From NCBI GenBank assembly GCA_029255685.2, contig CM055319.2, forward strand, positions 18,875,247 to 18,939,246: DNA of 64,000 bases, read 5' to 3'. The notes below the pieces were generated by a model. It was given only the letters and a program-made list of their open reading frames with translations, searched no databases and was not told the DNA's origin. The DNA comes from Silene conica (taxonomy: Eukaryota > Streptophyta > Magnoliopsida > Caryophyllales > Caryophyllaceae). Both the position numbers and the translations under genes were made by a program. Positions 44,140-54,900 of this stretch are shown here, in pieces; position 1 is the stretch's first letter; the number at the start of each line of letters is the position of its first letter.

Positions 44140-44372
44140 TGAAATACCTCACTCTCCTCACTAGTCCCTTTGGCAAGAGCGTCAAGCAACTTGATACGAG
44201 ACTGGTACTTCTCTTCACGAGCCTTAAAAAGATTACTTTGCTAAATACAAAAAACAATAAAGTAGTAAAATTTGGAGAACAAACAACAAAAATTAGCTGC
44301 ATAAACTAGCATGAAAAATCACATTACAGTACGCAGATGCTCTGCTTGGGTTGCTATCCGTCGCTCAATTTC
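44140..44372 (-). pseudogene. Captured exons of a KIN-14-type kinesin
   Basis: Two pieces read EIERRIATQAEHLRT (about 44372-44330) and NLFKAREEKYQSRIKLLDAL (about 44235-44150). Together they resemble the coiled-coil region between the calponin-homology and motor domains of plant KIN-14 kinesins. They are separated by a short intron-like gap and no motor domain is present. The family call rests on remembered wording of this region. Confidence 0.6.
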
Positions 44373-45068
44373 CTACACAACTTTCCTCAACAGGCATGCT
44401 ACACGCTGTGAGGGCATCATTCAGCACACTGATTCTCACCATCATTCAGCACACTACAAGCAAGCGTAATAATTAAATCGTATAATGATAACGAAACCCT
44501 AATTTTTCCCTAATTTGAAATAGATCTAGAATGCTCAATTTTTCAAACCTTAACTTATTAAATTTGCAATAGAATCCCAAATTCAACACAAGTAATCCAT
44601 AATATCATAATTCAACAACAAGGATTCATAATAAGAAACTCGAATAAAACTAATTTACCTTAAAAAAACTCGAATAAAACTAATTTACCTTAAAAAACTC
44701 GAATAAAACTAATTTACCTAATATTTGCAAGGAGAAGAGAAAGGGAAACATCGTCCTCAGGTGGCTTCGAAGTGAGCGTCGCAGGCGAGTAGCCTATTGG
44801 GTGCGTTGAAATGGAGGGGGAAGATTGAAGAGAGACGGAGGGGTATGTGGTATATGGGCGGTAGGTTAATACATTACACACTCTTATGTTAATCCCATTT
44901 GCTGCGTTTTAGTATAAAACGCCTCATATGGTATATTTGAGGCGTCTTTCTCATAAAACGCCGCAAATACATATCTCATATTAAAAAAAAAAAAATTATT
45001 TGCTGCGTTTTGAATAAAACGCCTCAAATAGAGAGCCGCAAATTAATGTTTTTCTACTAGTGGTGGGT

Positions 45069-45530
45069 TATGTTTGAGCAAAGTAGGCAATCGGTCCAAC
45101 AATCGCTCCATTTATATATGTAGCAGGTTTAGAGTGGCTGTAATCGGTGCGATCATCACTGTAAGCGTCGTTGCTGTTTGAAGCTCCTACAATGGCCCCA
45201 ATTAGAACATTGGGATTTGGATTGGAGCTAGTGTAGTATTGAAACCCATCACTGCAACCAATTCTTTGTGGATGGCTGGTCACCGATGGCAAGGAAGATG
45301 CCCTGTGATGAATTTTTCTTGGATAATTTCCGCCATACCCTACCATATACGACATTTTCATAGGGTTGTCTCCGAGTATGTAGTCTACCTGTCGTTTGGC
45401 AAGACGTCTTAAAGTCGTGGGGGTGACTACTACAGAGCCGCAGGTAAAAGTGTGCTTTGACGACTTCATTAGCTTCGCATAAGTTGTAAGCAAAAAGGTG
45501 ATCGATGTGTAGCAGGTTTAGAGTGGCTGT
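45069..45530 (-). pseudogene. C-terminal fragment of a GH9 endoglucanase
   Basis: The frame reads AKRQVDYILGDNPMKMSYMV, then GYGGNYPRKIHHR (fits GH9 signature 1), NPNVLIGAIVGASNSND, and DDRTDYSHSKPATYINGA. GH9 enzymes are cellulases acting on cell-wall glucan. In signature 2 the position normally held by the catalytic-acid Glu (SEPATY) is Lys (AAA), so this copy would be inactive. The N-terminal catalytic part is absent. The right edge is joined to the NMD3 partial copy, and the CACTA element sits just beyond the stop codon. Confidence 0.85.
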
Positions 45531-45708
45531 AATCAGGACAAAATAAGATGGTCACATGCTTGAGCAAACCTTCAGTAATGTCTACTTCCGAACGCAAACA
45601 TCTGACACACATATTAGCGGCATTTGGCTGCATAGAAACACCACATTTGCAACATAGTGCACTGCCAATAGTCTGATTTACTTGAAACATCCCTGCATCT
45701 TCGGCCAT
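45469..45708 (-). pseudogene. Chimeric frame: NMD3 start fused to a GH9-derived segment
   Basis: The first 59 or so residues match NMD3 with a few changes (for example QVNQTIGSALCC for HVNQTIGSVLCC) and end at FCPD, inside the third CX2C pair. The frame then reads YSHSKPAT from a 27-base stretch identical to 45119-45145 in the GH9 fragment, and ends 20 or so codons later. The NMD3-like 5'UTR, intron and part of the promoter are also present upstream (45735-47150), so a transcript is possible. The product would lack the NMD3 ribosome-binding and export parts. Confidence 0.75.
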
Positions 45709-46421
45709 TTCTACTCAAGTTCCTGACAGAAAGAAAACAAGACAGTATTAACAAAGCAACAATGGCCATTCCAATAACTTTAGATAAAAAGCATACAAGC
45801 GTGAAGTCTTATTAAAAGGATCAAGCATACAACAGAATATTCACTTGATAGGTCCTATAAAAAACTCTAAAATTAGGAAGTGAAACGTTCATTTGAGCTT
45901 GAACATAGTACGGAGTATAAAATTCTCATTATTTCTGCCCAAAATTTAGGGGCTCCATTCCGCTAACCAGATGAACCAACTAATATTTGTCCCCATCCCT
46001 GTACTGAATGATATTCTAGATACTAAACAAAACAAACTGCTAGATACTCATCAACACATAAAAAAGACAAGAACTCCGCATTGATCTACCAAATATACAG
46101 CCAATGATTCACAACGAATATAGAAGGTACACAAATGATTGGACAAAGGGAGGATTATTTATAATTATGCTATCCAACAGCTTAACTTTTCCAGCTGAAG
46201 ATCAATTTGACAAGCTGAACCATTTCAAACACTAATAACTGAAGAACAATCAGAACAACAAAAGCAAAAACCTCAAGTCTAAAACAACATAGACAACACA
46301 TGCTTTACAACTCGTCGACTACTGATAATTGAAGATCAATCAGAAGTACAAAAGCAAAAACCTCAAGGGTGAAACAACATAGACAACACATAATTTACGA
46401 CTGATAATTGCTTGACATTAA

Positions 46422-46703
46422 GGGTGTGTTTGGATAGCAAATTGGGAGGGAAAGCGAAGAGAGGAGAATGGAGGGAAGGGAAAGGGAAATAAAGGAAAGG
46501 GAGGGGGAATGTAGAGGGGTTGCTTGGATAGTTTTCCTTCCAAATCTTGCCAACAATGAAGAGATTATAGTTTGGTCTAACGGAGGCATTTCCCTCCCCT
46601 TCCATTTCTCTCCTTTCATATATTGTAACCACACAATGGAAATTAAATCCCTCCATTTCACTCCCCTCCCCTTCCCTCCAATTCTCTCAATCCAAACACA
46701 CCC
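46422..46703. mobile_element. Tourist (PIF/Harbinger) MITE with TAA duplication
   Basis: The ends are GGGTGTGTTTGGAT and (A)TCCAAACACACCC, inverted and perfect. TAA flanks at 46419-46421 and 46704-46706. The original NMD3 intron at about 39403-39420 shows the empty site (CATTAATTAC), which confirms the insertion borders. Length is 282 bp; small frames inside are not genes. Confidence 0.92.
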
Positions 46704-47354
46704 TAATTATCAACCTAACACACAAAGTACAAACCCAATTTGGAAAATTGGAATTTTAACTATCCGATATCTCAGCAATCAACAACACAGTTCCGATTCT
46801 CACAAAATCAAACAAATTATTTAACACAAAACCATTAATTGGATAGATTACTGCACATCTATCGAATAATTAACGAAAAAATACAGAAAACAACTCATAA
46901 TTATCGAATAATTAAATAATAGAATGGTGAAAAACAATATAATATCAATTTCGATTGAATCATAGACTACTTCAATCAGAAACGAAAAATGAAGAATCTA
47001 TAGAGAAAAGACATACAGTAAAAACAAAGAGGGATAGCCGAAAGAGGTTGATGAAGGGAGCAGATGAGGGTTTTATTTGGGGGTAGGGGTTTTTCGATTT
47101 CGTATGGTTGTGCTGCTAATTGGGGGGTTTTTCAATTGGCGTGGGCTTTCAGGGTTCAGGCCTTCACCTCCAGGATCATTTGTTTAGTGCACGAAATACT
47201 TTCAGATTGATATATATATATATAGTAGTCCGTGCCTCGATCGATTGTTATCTACTTCACGTAAAGATTAAGAAAAGAAGTATGAATGAATTTGGATCAC
47301 ACAAATTACATGACCCCATATGCAATGAAATGTGATCCTCAAAAGGTTGTAAAA

Positions 47355-47445
47355 TGAAAATAGATAACAATTTAATGATACACCCAAAAATGAAAATAGA
47401 TAACAATTTAATGATACACCCAAAAATGAAAATAAATAACTATTG
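47355..47445. repeat. 36-bp tandem repeat, two and a half copies
   Basis: TGAAAATAGATAACAATTTA plus AATGATACACCCAAAAA recurs at 47355 and 47391, with a third partial copy beginning TGAAAATAAATAACTATTGA. ATAACTATTGA(C/T)CGGAACC is itself repeated twice near 47436-47476. Confidence 0.8.
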
Positions 47446-47487
47446 ACCGGAACCAATAGATAACTATTGATCGGAACCGAGTGAGTA

Positions 47488-47588
47488 CTCCCTCCTATTC
47501 AGCCTATTCTCCCCCCTTCTTTTTACCAAGACTTAAGAAAATGAATTTGGACCACATAAATCAGAAAAATAGGCTGAATAGGTGGGAG
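47488..47588. mobile_element. Short Stowaway MITE
   Basis: CTCCCTCCTATTCAGCCTAT on the left pairs with ATAGGCTGAATAGGTGGGAG on the right with one mismatch. TA flanks at 47486-47487 and 47589-47590. Length is 101 bp. Confidence 0.85.
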
Positions 47589-47590
47589 TA

Positions 47591-47834
47591 TATTTTATTA
47601 ATGTATGGCCGCAGGACACATATTAGAAAAATTGATTTATATTTGAGTAGAGCATACAAATATACAATCCATCAAATAAATGGACGTAAAGTTAAAGGGG
47701 TAGCAAATGAAGATGTATATGTTTTATATATCTATATGGTAAATATTTAATCCGTTTTTAGATAAAGATGATATGATTGTCTGAAGGTAGATCAATCGTT
47801 ATTAAATTTCTTTTTTATTTCTTTTTTTGCAGTA
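47591..47834. other. End of the NMD3-paralogous block
   Basis: AT-rich sequence with a match to about 39950-40160. No gene. It ends at the A that precedes the Helitron CTAG. Confidence 0.5.
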
Positions 47835-48726
47835 CTAGTTTTATTCCCGTACAAAAAATGTACGGGTCTGTTTCTAATCAATTAATTTAATTATTTTTTA
47901 TGTTTGTAACTACTTAAATTATGATTCCAAATTTATTGACGCAAACTATTGAACATCATACATTATACATTTGCTGTTACCAATACAGTACAATGTAAAC
48001 ATTCAAAAATTACAAATATAATAATTACAAATACCAATTGACTTTAATAAAAAAAAAATCTTCACTGAAAAAGTTAAAACATTTTCTATGATATTACCAA
48101 TATATAATCTAAACAAAAAAAAAATTACAAACTGAATATTACAAAATACTACGGAGAACATTATTTATTATAAAAAAAATGTGATTGATTTTAGTCTTCT
48201 ACAAAAATAATTCATATACACGGATGAGTTATTGATAATATGAAAAAAAAAATGGCTGAGTGAGTTTGATTATATGAAAAAAAAAAATGGATGAGTTATA
48301 ATGTGATAACTACAATTAACATTTGGGTACGGGCAAGTGGAGATTGATAGTATCATTACTTTTACTACTAATTTTAGGCAAAATAGTAACGTAAAAACAA
48401 AATTGTTGAGCACCTCCATGACCTGGTAAAAGGGACAATCAAGTCGGGTTATTTAATCGAGCCGGATTATTTCGGGTTTGAGTTATTTTTGAGTCAATTA
48501 TTATCAAGTTATTTTATGTCACTGAGATCATTTTTTAAAAAATCTCAAATGATAAAATCATTTTAAACAATTTTTTTCTCAAATAAAGACATTAATCAAA
48601 AGCAACCATAATTACTGGAAAAATCGTTATCAACAATATTTTTATAGATAGACAGCCGTAATCACCAATATTTTTTGCAAAGATTTAAAAGTAACACGTG
48701 CATTATTTGCACGAGATTAAAACTAA

Positions 48727-50172
48727 TATGTATATAAACGCAAAACAATATCGAAATTATGGTTGAAATGATTTGTGCCCTCCCGAACCCAAATTCCTGC
48801 CTCCGCCCCTGGCTTTCGGTAAAAAATAATCAAAGTTTCAACAATGCCAATAGGTAAAAACAAAGAACCAAACTTATTACTCCGTATTATACAAAATTTA
48901 GTTTACCATCAGTTATTTACCTTTATTAAAACACAAAAAAAGAAACATCAGATTGTCATGTCATGTCATTTTAACACATGCAAAAAAAGTTCATAATAAC
49001 ATTATCTTACTCATAAAAAGGCAACATCTAATACATAAACAAATAAAATGGAGTATAATATGCAAAAACAAAAAATATACAATGAAAAAGGTTTCGCCTT
49101 TAGGAGTTGAAGAAGTGACGAGGGAGACCGAACTGACATAGTGGAGTCCTTTTTTTTTAGGGTTTATAATGAAAATCAATTTGGGTTGTAATAAACTAAA
49201 ATGGACTTGCTTTACTGCTTTAGTTCAATCAATCTCATACGATAAATTAGAGTAGTGGTATAGCCTAACTAATTTGTGTATGTTCTTCTCAGCATGTAAC
49301 GTGAAAGGTAAAAGCAAGATTGTTGTTTTTAGAAATTCTTAAGAATTTTAAGTTTGTAATATTTCTCCAATTAGTATATGTATATTCATTTTACTACAAA
49401 GTTTAAAACTATTTCTAATGTAGTAATTGTAAGTCAAGCCTGTTAAAAGGTGGTGAATCGGGTCATGAGTTGGATCAGGAAAAAATACGGGACAAAAAAG
49501 TATTACAACGTTTTCCCCCCGTTTTTAAAATGAAAAATAAAGAAATTTAATTATAATTTAATTATTTGGTTTTATCGTACTCATATTGACCTACTAATAA
49601 AAATTAAGTATTTTGAGTAATTATTTTATTATCGATATATAATTGTATAAAAATAAGATTTTTAATCATGTTTGTAATTTAAACTATTAAAATTACTCTA
49701 ATATTTATCTCATTATTTTACATTTACTATTAACGTATTAGTAACTACTAAGGACTAGTCTTAAATCAAAAACTTAAATTTTAAGTACTCCTCCATATCA
49801 ATGATATTTAAAGTGACTTTTTTTATATAATTATTATAATTAAAGGTAAATAAATTAATGAAATGATAGGGTATAAAGGATCTAGGGAGAACTTATTTTC
49901 CTCCATTAATTATAGAAAACAATCAACAAACATACTTACTTATACCACTATTATAACTTATGAGTAACAAAAATGTGTCGAGTCTATTTAGATATTTTAA
50001 TAAGCATATTTATGTTAATTATAGATCATTAGTTTATATTTATGTCAACTTATAACAATTTTTTTACGGTTATATATTGTGAATGCAATAGTTGATTAAC
50101 CTTGTAATAGTGGCTTGACATATTGTATAGAAGACTTAAAGAAGGTCGGATTAATTAACGCTCATTTGATCA
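48727..50172. other. AT-rich sequence upstream of HisRS, copy B
   Basis: This is the equivalent of 23791-25236. No gene seen. Confidence 0.4.
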
Positions 50173-50318
50173 AGTCAAAATTAAAGTCAAGGAGGTCAAA
50201 CTATTTAGTCAAGCAAAGTCAACAAAAGTCAAAGTTAAACCCCAACTTGAAGTCAAAGGTGGTCAACCAATAGCAAAGTTAAGGGGTCAAATATGAGCTC
50301 TGGTTAGGCACAAGTCAA
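50173..50318. promoter_or_regulatory. Cluster of W-box-like motifs, copy B
   Basis: The same ten (A/G)GTCAA motifs as in copy A are retained. Confidence 0.45.
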
Positions 50319-50660
50319 GCTTAGGCTAACTTTGGGGATCGAAATCTGGCGAGAATTACTGACATAATAAGAGCCGTGAGAACTCTTACTAAATCTCTAC
50401 CAAATTTTGTTTCGAAAGATTAGATAACTCCTATCTACAATTACTTTAGATTATTCAAACACAATATTTGGTATAACAAATTAAAATTTATTGATTATAT
50501 TAAAAAATAAGTTAATGTATATAAATTCAATTAGGTGCATTAAACCAGCTCTAAATGTGCGAGAATGAGTACTAGGTACATATAAATTGTTAGATACACG
50601 AAAAACATTACCAAATGCGTGAAATAGGCCGACTGTAGATGCATGAAAACAAGTACTAGG

Positions 50661-50778
50661 CACGAAAGAAACAAAGAAAAAGACACGAAAAAAGCAAAGA
50701 AATGGATTTTTCGTAGCCGACAAAACCTAGAGAGACCTAGGGGCGCACAAAACTCTCCCAATGAAACCCTAGAGGGAA
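50661..50778 (-). mobile_element. Isolated 5'-end fragment of the LINE family, copy B
   Basis: Equivalent of 25725-25842, with the same borders; it was present before the duplication. Confidence 0.75.
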
Positions 50779-50878
50779 CGTTGATGTAAGGTCTTTAGGT
50801 AATTTTGTAGTTAGACTATCATGAGTTCTATTCCATAATAATTTTATTTTCAACGTATACTCAATAAGATTATGTATT

Positions 50879-51607
50879 TGCTAAATCCCGCACACAAAAT
50901 TACTTATATCCCACACACATTCCCCTAATATTCCATGAATACCTTTCATCTTAAAAAAAGGGATGAAGAGAGTCATCTCTCGCTTTCTCTATCAAATCGT
51001 TAATAGTTCAACAATTATAGATCGTAATTCACACATATCACACGTATTTTATCTGTTTATTTTGTCAACAATTTTATTAATACTCGTTTTCTAATCGATC
51101 TAATTAATGTTCTTTTTCAAAAAGGGGATTTTTTTACAATTAGGGTTGAACTTTGAATTGATATTAAACCTTGGATTTACAAACCTAATTGATTATAAAT
51201 TTAACAAATATGCAAAATGCTTCTGCGAGTGCACACAAGCGTATAATAATTAATTCAACAAGAAATTTGCAAGAGAAAAGTAAAAGATTTTGACAAATCT
51301 CTAAATTGCAAAACTATGATAAGATAATGATTGATTGCAAATCAGCACCACGAACATAAATAGTTGACATTGGAGAGATGAGAGTCATGCGACGTACATT
51401 ATCCGTATGTGAAACCTTCCGCTGGTGACCTGTGTTCCCCTCTCTCCGTCATCGGTCAATTTCCAAGAGGCATTGTGGTCCATTGATTTGAGAAGTTTTT
51501 AGTTTTTTTAGTTTTCTTTTTGCTGGGAGGGAGAAATGGGAGGGGTAAACTTGGAATAAAGAGAAAAAATGTATAGGATTAAGTAAATTTAGGTGCGGGA
51601 TTTAGCA
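50879..51607. mobile_element. TIR element upstream of HisRS, copy B
   Basis: Equivalent of 25943-26671, with the same perfect 15-bp inverted ends TGCTAAATCCCGCAC. Confidence 0.6.
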
Positions 51608-51942
51608 CGTCCCTAAGATTAATGTTAATTTGGTCTTATTTAGATTATTGTTACTTTACTTGTTTCTTACATGGTCACAAATTTAGTTAAATCTGATAAT
51701 TTTTTTCGGTTTTGATCTTTTGGGTAGATTTAAATGGAGTTGACGGAATATTTTTATCCATTTTACCTTTGTAATCGGGTTCCCTAGATTGGGTCAACTT
51801 ACACAAGCGAATTAGCGAACTGGACACTGCATCCTTCTCCGACAACTCTACTCCTCCAGTGTAACTGAAGTACCCTAAAAACCCCCCATATATCGCAAAA
51901 CCCCCGATTCCTCCCTTTTCTCAATCAAAAATTCCATTAATC

Positions 51943-54900
51943 ATGGCAGAAAAATCTCAATTGACCGCCATTAATATCGGCGGCAAAGGCTCTTCACTCA
52001 CCTCCACCTCCATTTTCTCAATCGCCAACAATCTTTCCCAGGTACGCATCGATTCTTCAATCCTCGACAAACTTTCTTCATCATCTTCATCATCATCGAC
52101 AATCAAGCATCAAATTACATTTCCAGATTTCCTAACCCTAGAAGAATACAGAGCATCACTTACTGTGCTGTTAAATAAGCTTTTACTTTCAACCTCCTCA
52201 ATTAACGCTGAAATTCCCAATTTGATTTCGGAAACCCTAAATGTATGCTCGGATAGGACAATTGTTGATTCGGTTGATGTTAGTGAAGGGGAAAAGGGGG
52301 TTTTGGATAATTGTTTGTCGATTGCTACATTGGATGGTATATGTGCTTTGTTAGATCATGGGGTGTCGAAATTATCTCCGGTTGCTGAAATGGTGGCCGC
52401 ATTGTCGTGTGAGGCGGAAAATGCAAAGGTTTCGGCGTTTAATCTGGTGGATTCTGGGGACGGGAAGTGTTTGAAGGATGAGGCTGGGGTTGCTAGTGAC
52501 GTCAAGGTTTTGCTTAATGGGTCAAAATTGACTGGAAAGGTCGAAGTGGAAGCGGTATCGAGTATTCCTGAGGTTTATGGGAGCTTCAGGGAGGTGGTGA
52601 GGGCGGTGCATTCAAGGGTAAGGGTTGGTTTGAATTCCGGGATTAAGGGTGGGGTGAACGGGTCGGAAAAGGCGTGGGGGACAGTACTGACATCTTTGGC
52701 GGTTGCACTAAGGAATTTGGGTGAGGGGAGTTTAAGCAGGGTAGAGATTAATGTTGGTTCCGTTGGTAGTGAGGATCTCAGGCAGAGTTTGAAGCGTTTA
52801 ATTGACGAGAAATGTCCTAGTCGTAAGAGTTTGAGAGAAGCTTTTAAGATTGCCTCGGATATGGCTTTTGAGGAGATGTATGCTCAGTTGGCGCAGACAG
52901 TTAATACACTATTTTGCTTGGTGAAGAGTATGGTTTCATGGGAGTTGGTGACATCTGTTGTTGCTCTGTAGGGTAGTGATTTGCTCAAGAGAAAGCAGGG
53001 TGGTGTGCCTAACAAAGAGGATGCAAAAGTCGATAAAAAGAGTGAGAAACGGAAGAAAATTTTGGGGAAGGGGACAGCAGTTATTCTGCAGTTTATTAAA
53101 GATAGACTACCAGGTAACTTCCTTGATAGCGCTGATGAGTTTACTTCCTTGCAAAAGTTAGCTGAGGAGATTCACTCCATGTTGGAGCCCAAAGTTCCTG
53201 GATTTGATGATTTCTTAGAGAAGATTAAAGAAGTCGTGGAAAGCAATGAGAGCAGAAGACTTCCGAAGCTTGCAAAGGTTTGATGATTTTATCTAGTCTT
53301 TTTATATTGTTTTGTATGCTTGTGTCGTTATGAGGGCCATGTGATTTTTTTCTAGAATTATTACCTCTCTGGCTTATCAGATGGGAGAATTAAATGCTTA
53401 AAGCAGACATACATATCCCTGCGATTGTTTATATGCAGGGACGTAGCCATGATTTACATTTTGGGGTTGTGAATTTTTTGTAACATATTTGTCAGATAAG
53501 AGGTTCAAAGCCGGTACAATAAAGGAGGCAGGTCATGGGTGGTTTGTATGTTCGGCCTAGCGTATCTAATAGTTCAATACAGAGTAATAATCATGAGTGC
53601 TCTGTGCTCTTAAGCATCCCTTTCTGTTCATTTGAGACCATTTTTGTGTACTGGTGGTCTTTTTCCTAGAGCCAACAAATTTGAACAATCGAACCTACCC
53701 AAAGAAAGCTTGTTAATGTAGCTATATTTTTTCCTCTTTGTCTCACTTTTAATCTAGCTTTTCCTTGTGTTATGAAACTTATGCTTTGTTTGGATGGAAG
53801 GTTTTGGTGGAAAAGTGAAGGGGATAAAATCTCTTGTTCATTTAGCTAGTGTGGTGGGAGGGAAATGGCGGCATCCAACTTAGGATTTGAATGGAAGATC
53901 GCATTTCTCTATTTCCCCTCCCTTCGTTTTTATTTTCTCCACCCCCCTTCCTCCCCTCCACCCTCCCTTTGTTTTTATTTTCTTTTCCTTTTTTTTCTAT
54001 TTGTTTTTTTGTATCCGAACACGGGATTAGGATGTGTTGTTATCAACCATGTGATCTTTGAGTTTGGATAACAAAGCAAGTTTAAGTGCCTTCACTTGTC
54101 TTCTGCTAGCATCCCGATCAAAAAGCGCCACTTAACAGGCTCTTAATTTGCTTATGATTGTAGCATGGAGTAGGGCTGAACTCGTCAAGTTTGATTAATA
54201 AATACTCTCTCCCATTCTTTGGATTCATACCACTTTCCTTTTTCAGCTCAATTACTAGATTCATACCATTTCCTTAAATGGCAGAAAAATCTTCGATTGA
54301 CCCATTTGCCCTTGTCATATTAACTTCCCCAAACCCCTTCCTCCTAGCTCCGAAATTCAGGCACCAGTCACCTCATCACTACCTCCCCACCCCCCAGTGG
54401 GAGGGTTGAGGAGGTTGGCGGTAGAGGGTCAAATTCACCAGTGGTGGAGAGGGGCAGTGGTTGGGAGCAGTTGGCGGTGGTGTTGGGAAGGTGGTGGGGT
54501 TGTGGAGGTGGAGAGATGAATAAGGTATGGGTAAAAGTGTCAAATTATACATATTATTAACTTTCATTGGAATTAGGCCAAAGTCAATAGTGATGTGAAT
54601 TGAGTGAATGGGAGGGAGTAATAAAAACTCCGAGGGATTTGCTAGTCACATGTATTATGATATGCTTATGCCAAAAAAATATGCTAACCTATAATGTTTG
54701 CCATTCCTGTACAAGTTTGTTTGTGGTTTTATTCCCTGCCAATGTGTGAACAACAAATATTCTTTATTAGGAGCCCATTGGTCCTTTTTGCAGAGTACGT
54801 GTCGTAGGATCTTATCATCTTCCATGTAGCTCTCAAACAGAGATTTATTTTTAAGAACTCTCTTTTTTATCTTTATATTTATTAATGTTTTAAGATTGTG

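Larger units (their letters stand above)
41452..45062. mobile_element. Non-autonomous CACTA (En/Spm) element carrying host gene fragments
   Basis: The 3,611-bp element starts CACTAGTAGAAAAA and ends TTTTTCTACTAGTG, and is flanked by GTG on both sides (41449-41451 and 45063-45065), the 3-bp duplication of CACTA elements. Both subterminal regions hold many copies of TTTG(C/A)GGCG and its inverse CGCCGCAAA (about 41472-41690 and 44900-45045), typical transposase-binding repeats. No transposase is present. The interior carries exon-like pieces of a TPK potassium channel, a KIN-14 kinesin and an unidentified gene, all on the minus strand. Confidence 0.92.
45531..47830. repeat. Partial paralogous copy of the NMD3 5' region
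   Basis: The sequence matches 38525 to about 40160 in the same orientation: coding start, 5'UTR intron, promoter and upstream sequence. Substitutions and indels are visible by eye throughout, so it is clearly older than the HisRS duplication. Extra insertions here are a Tourist MITE (46422-46703), a 36-bp tandem repeat and a Stowaway MITE. The telo-box seen in the original reads TAGGGGTTT here and so is damaged. Confidence 0.85.

Noticed and set aside
53865..54071. Hydrophobic 68-codon frame in HisRS intron 2
   Set aside because: It is the translation of a pyrimidine-rich MITE half, not a membrane protein gene.
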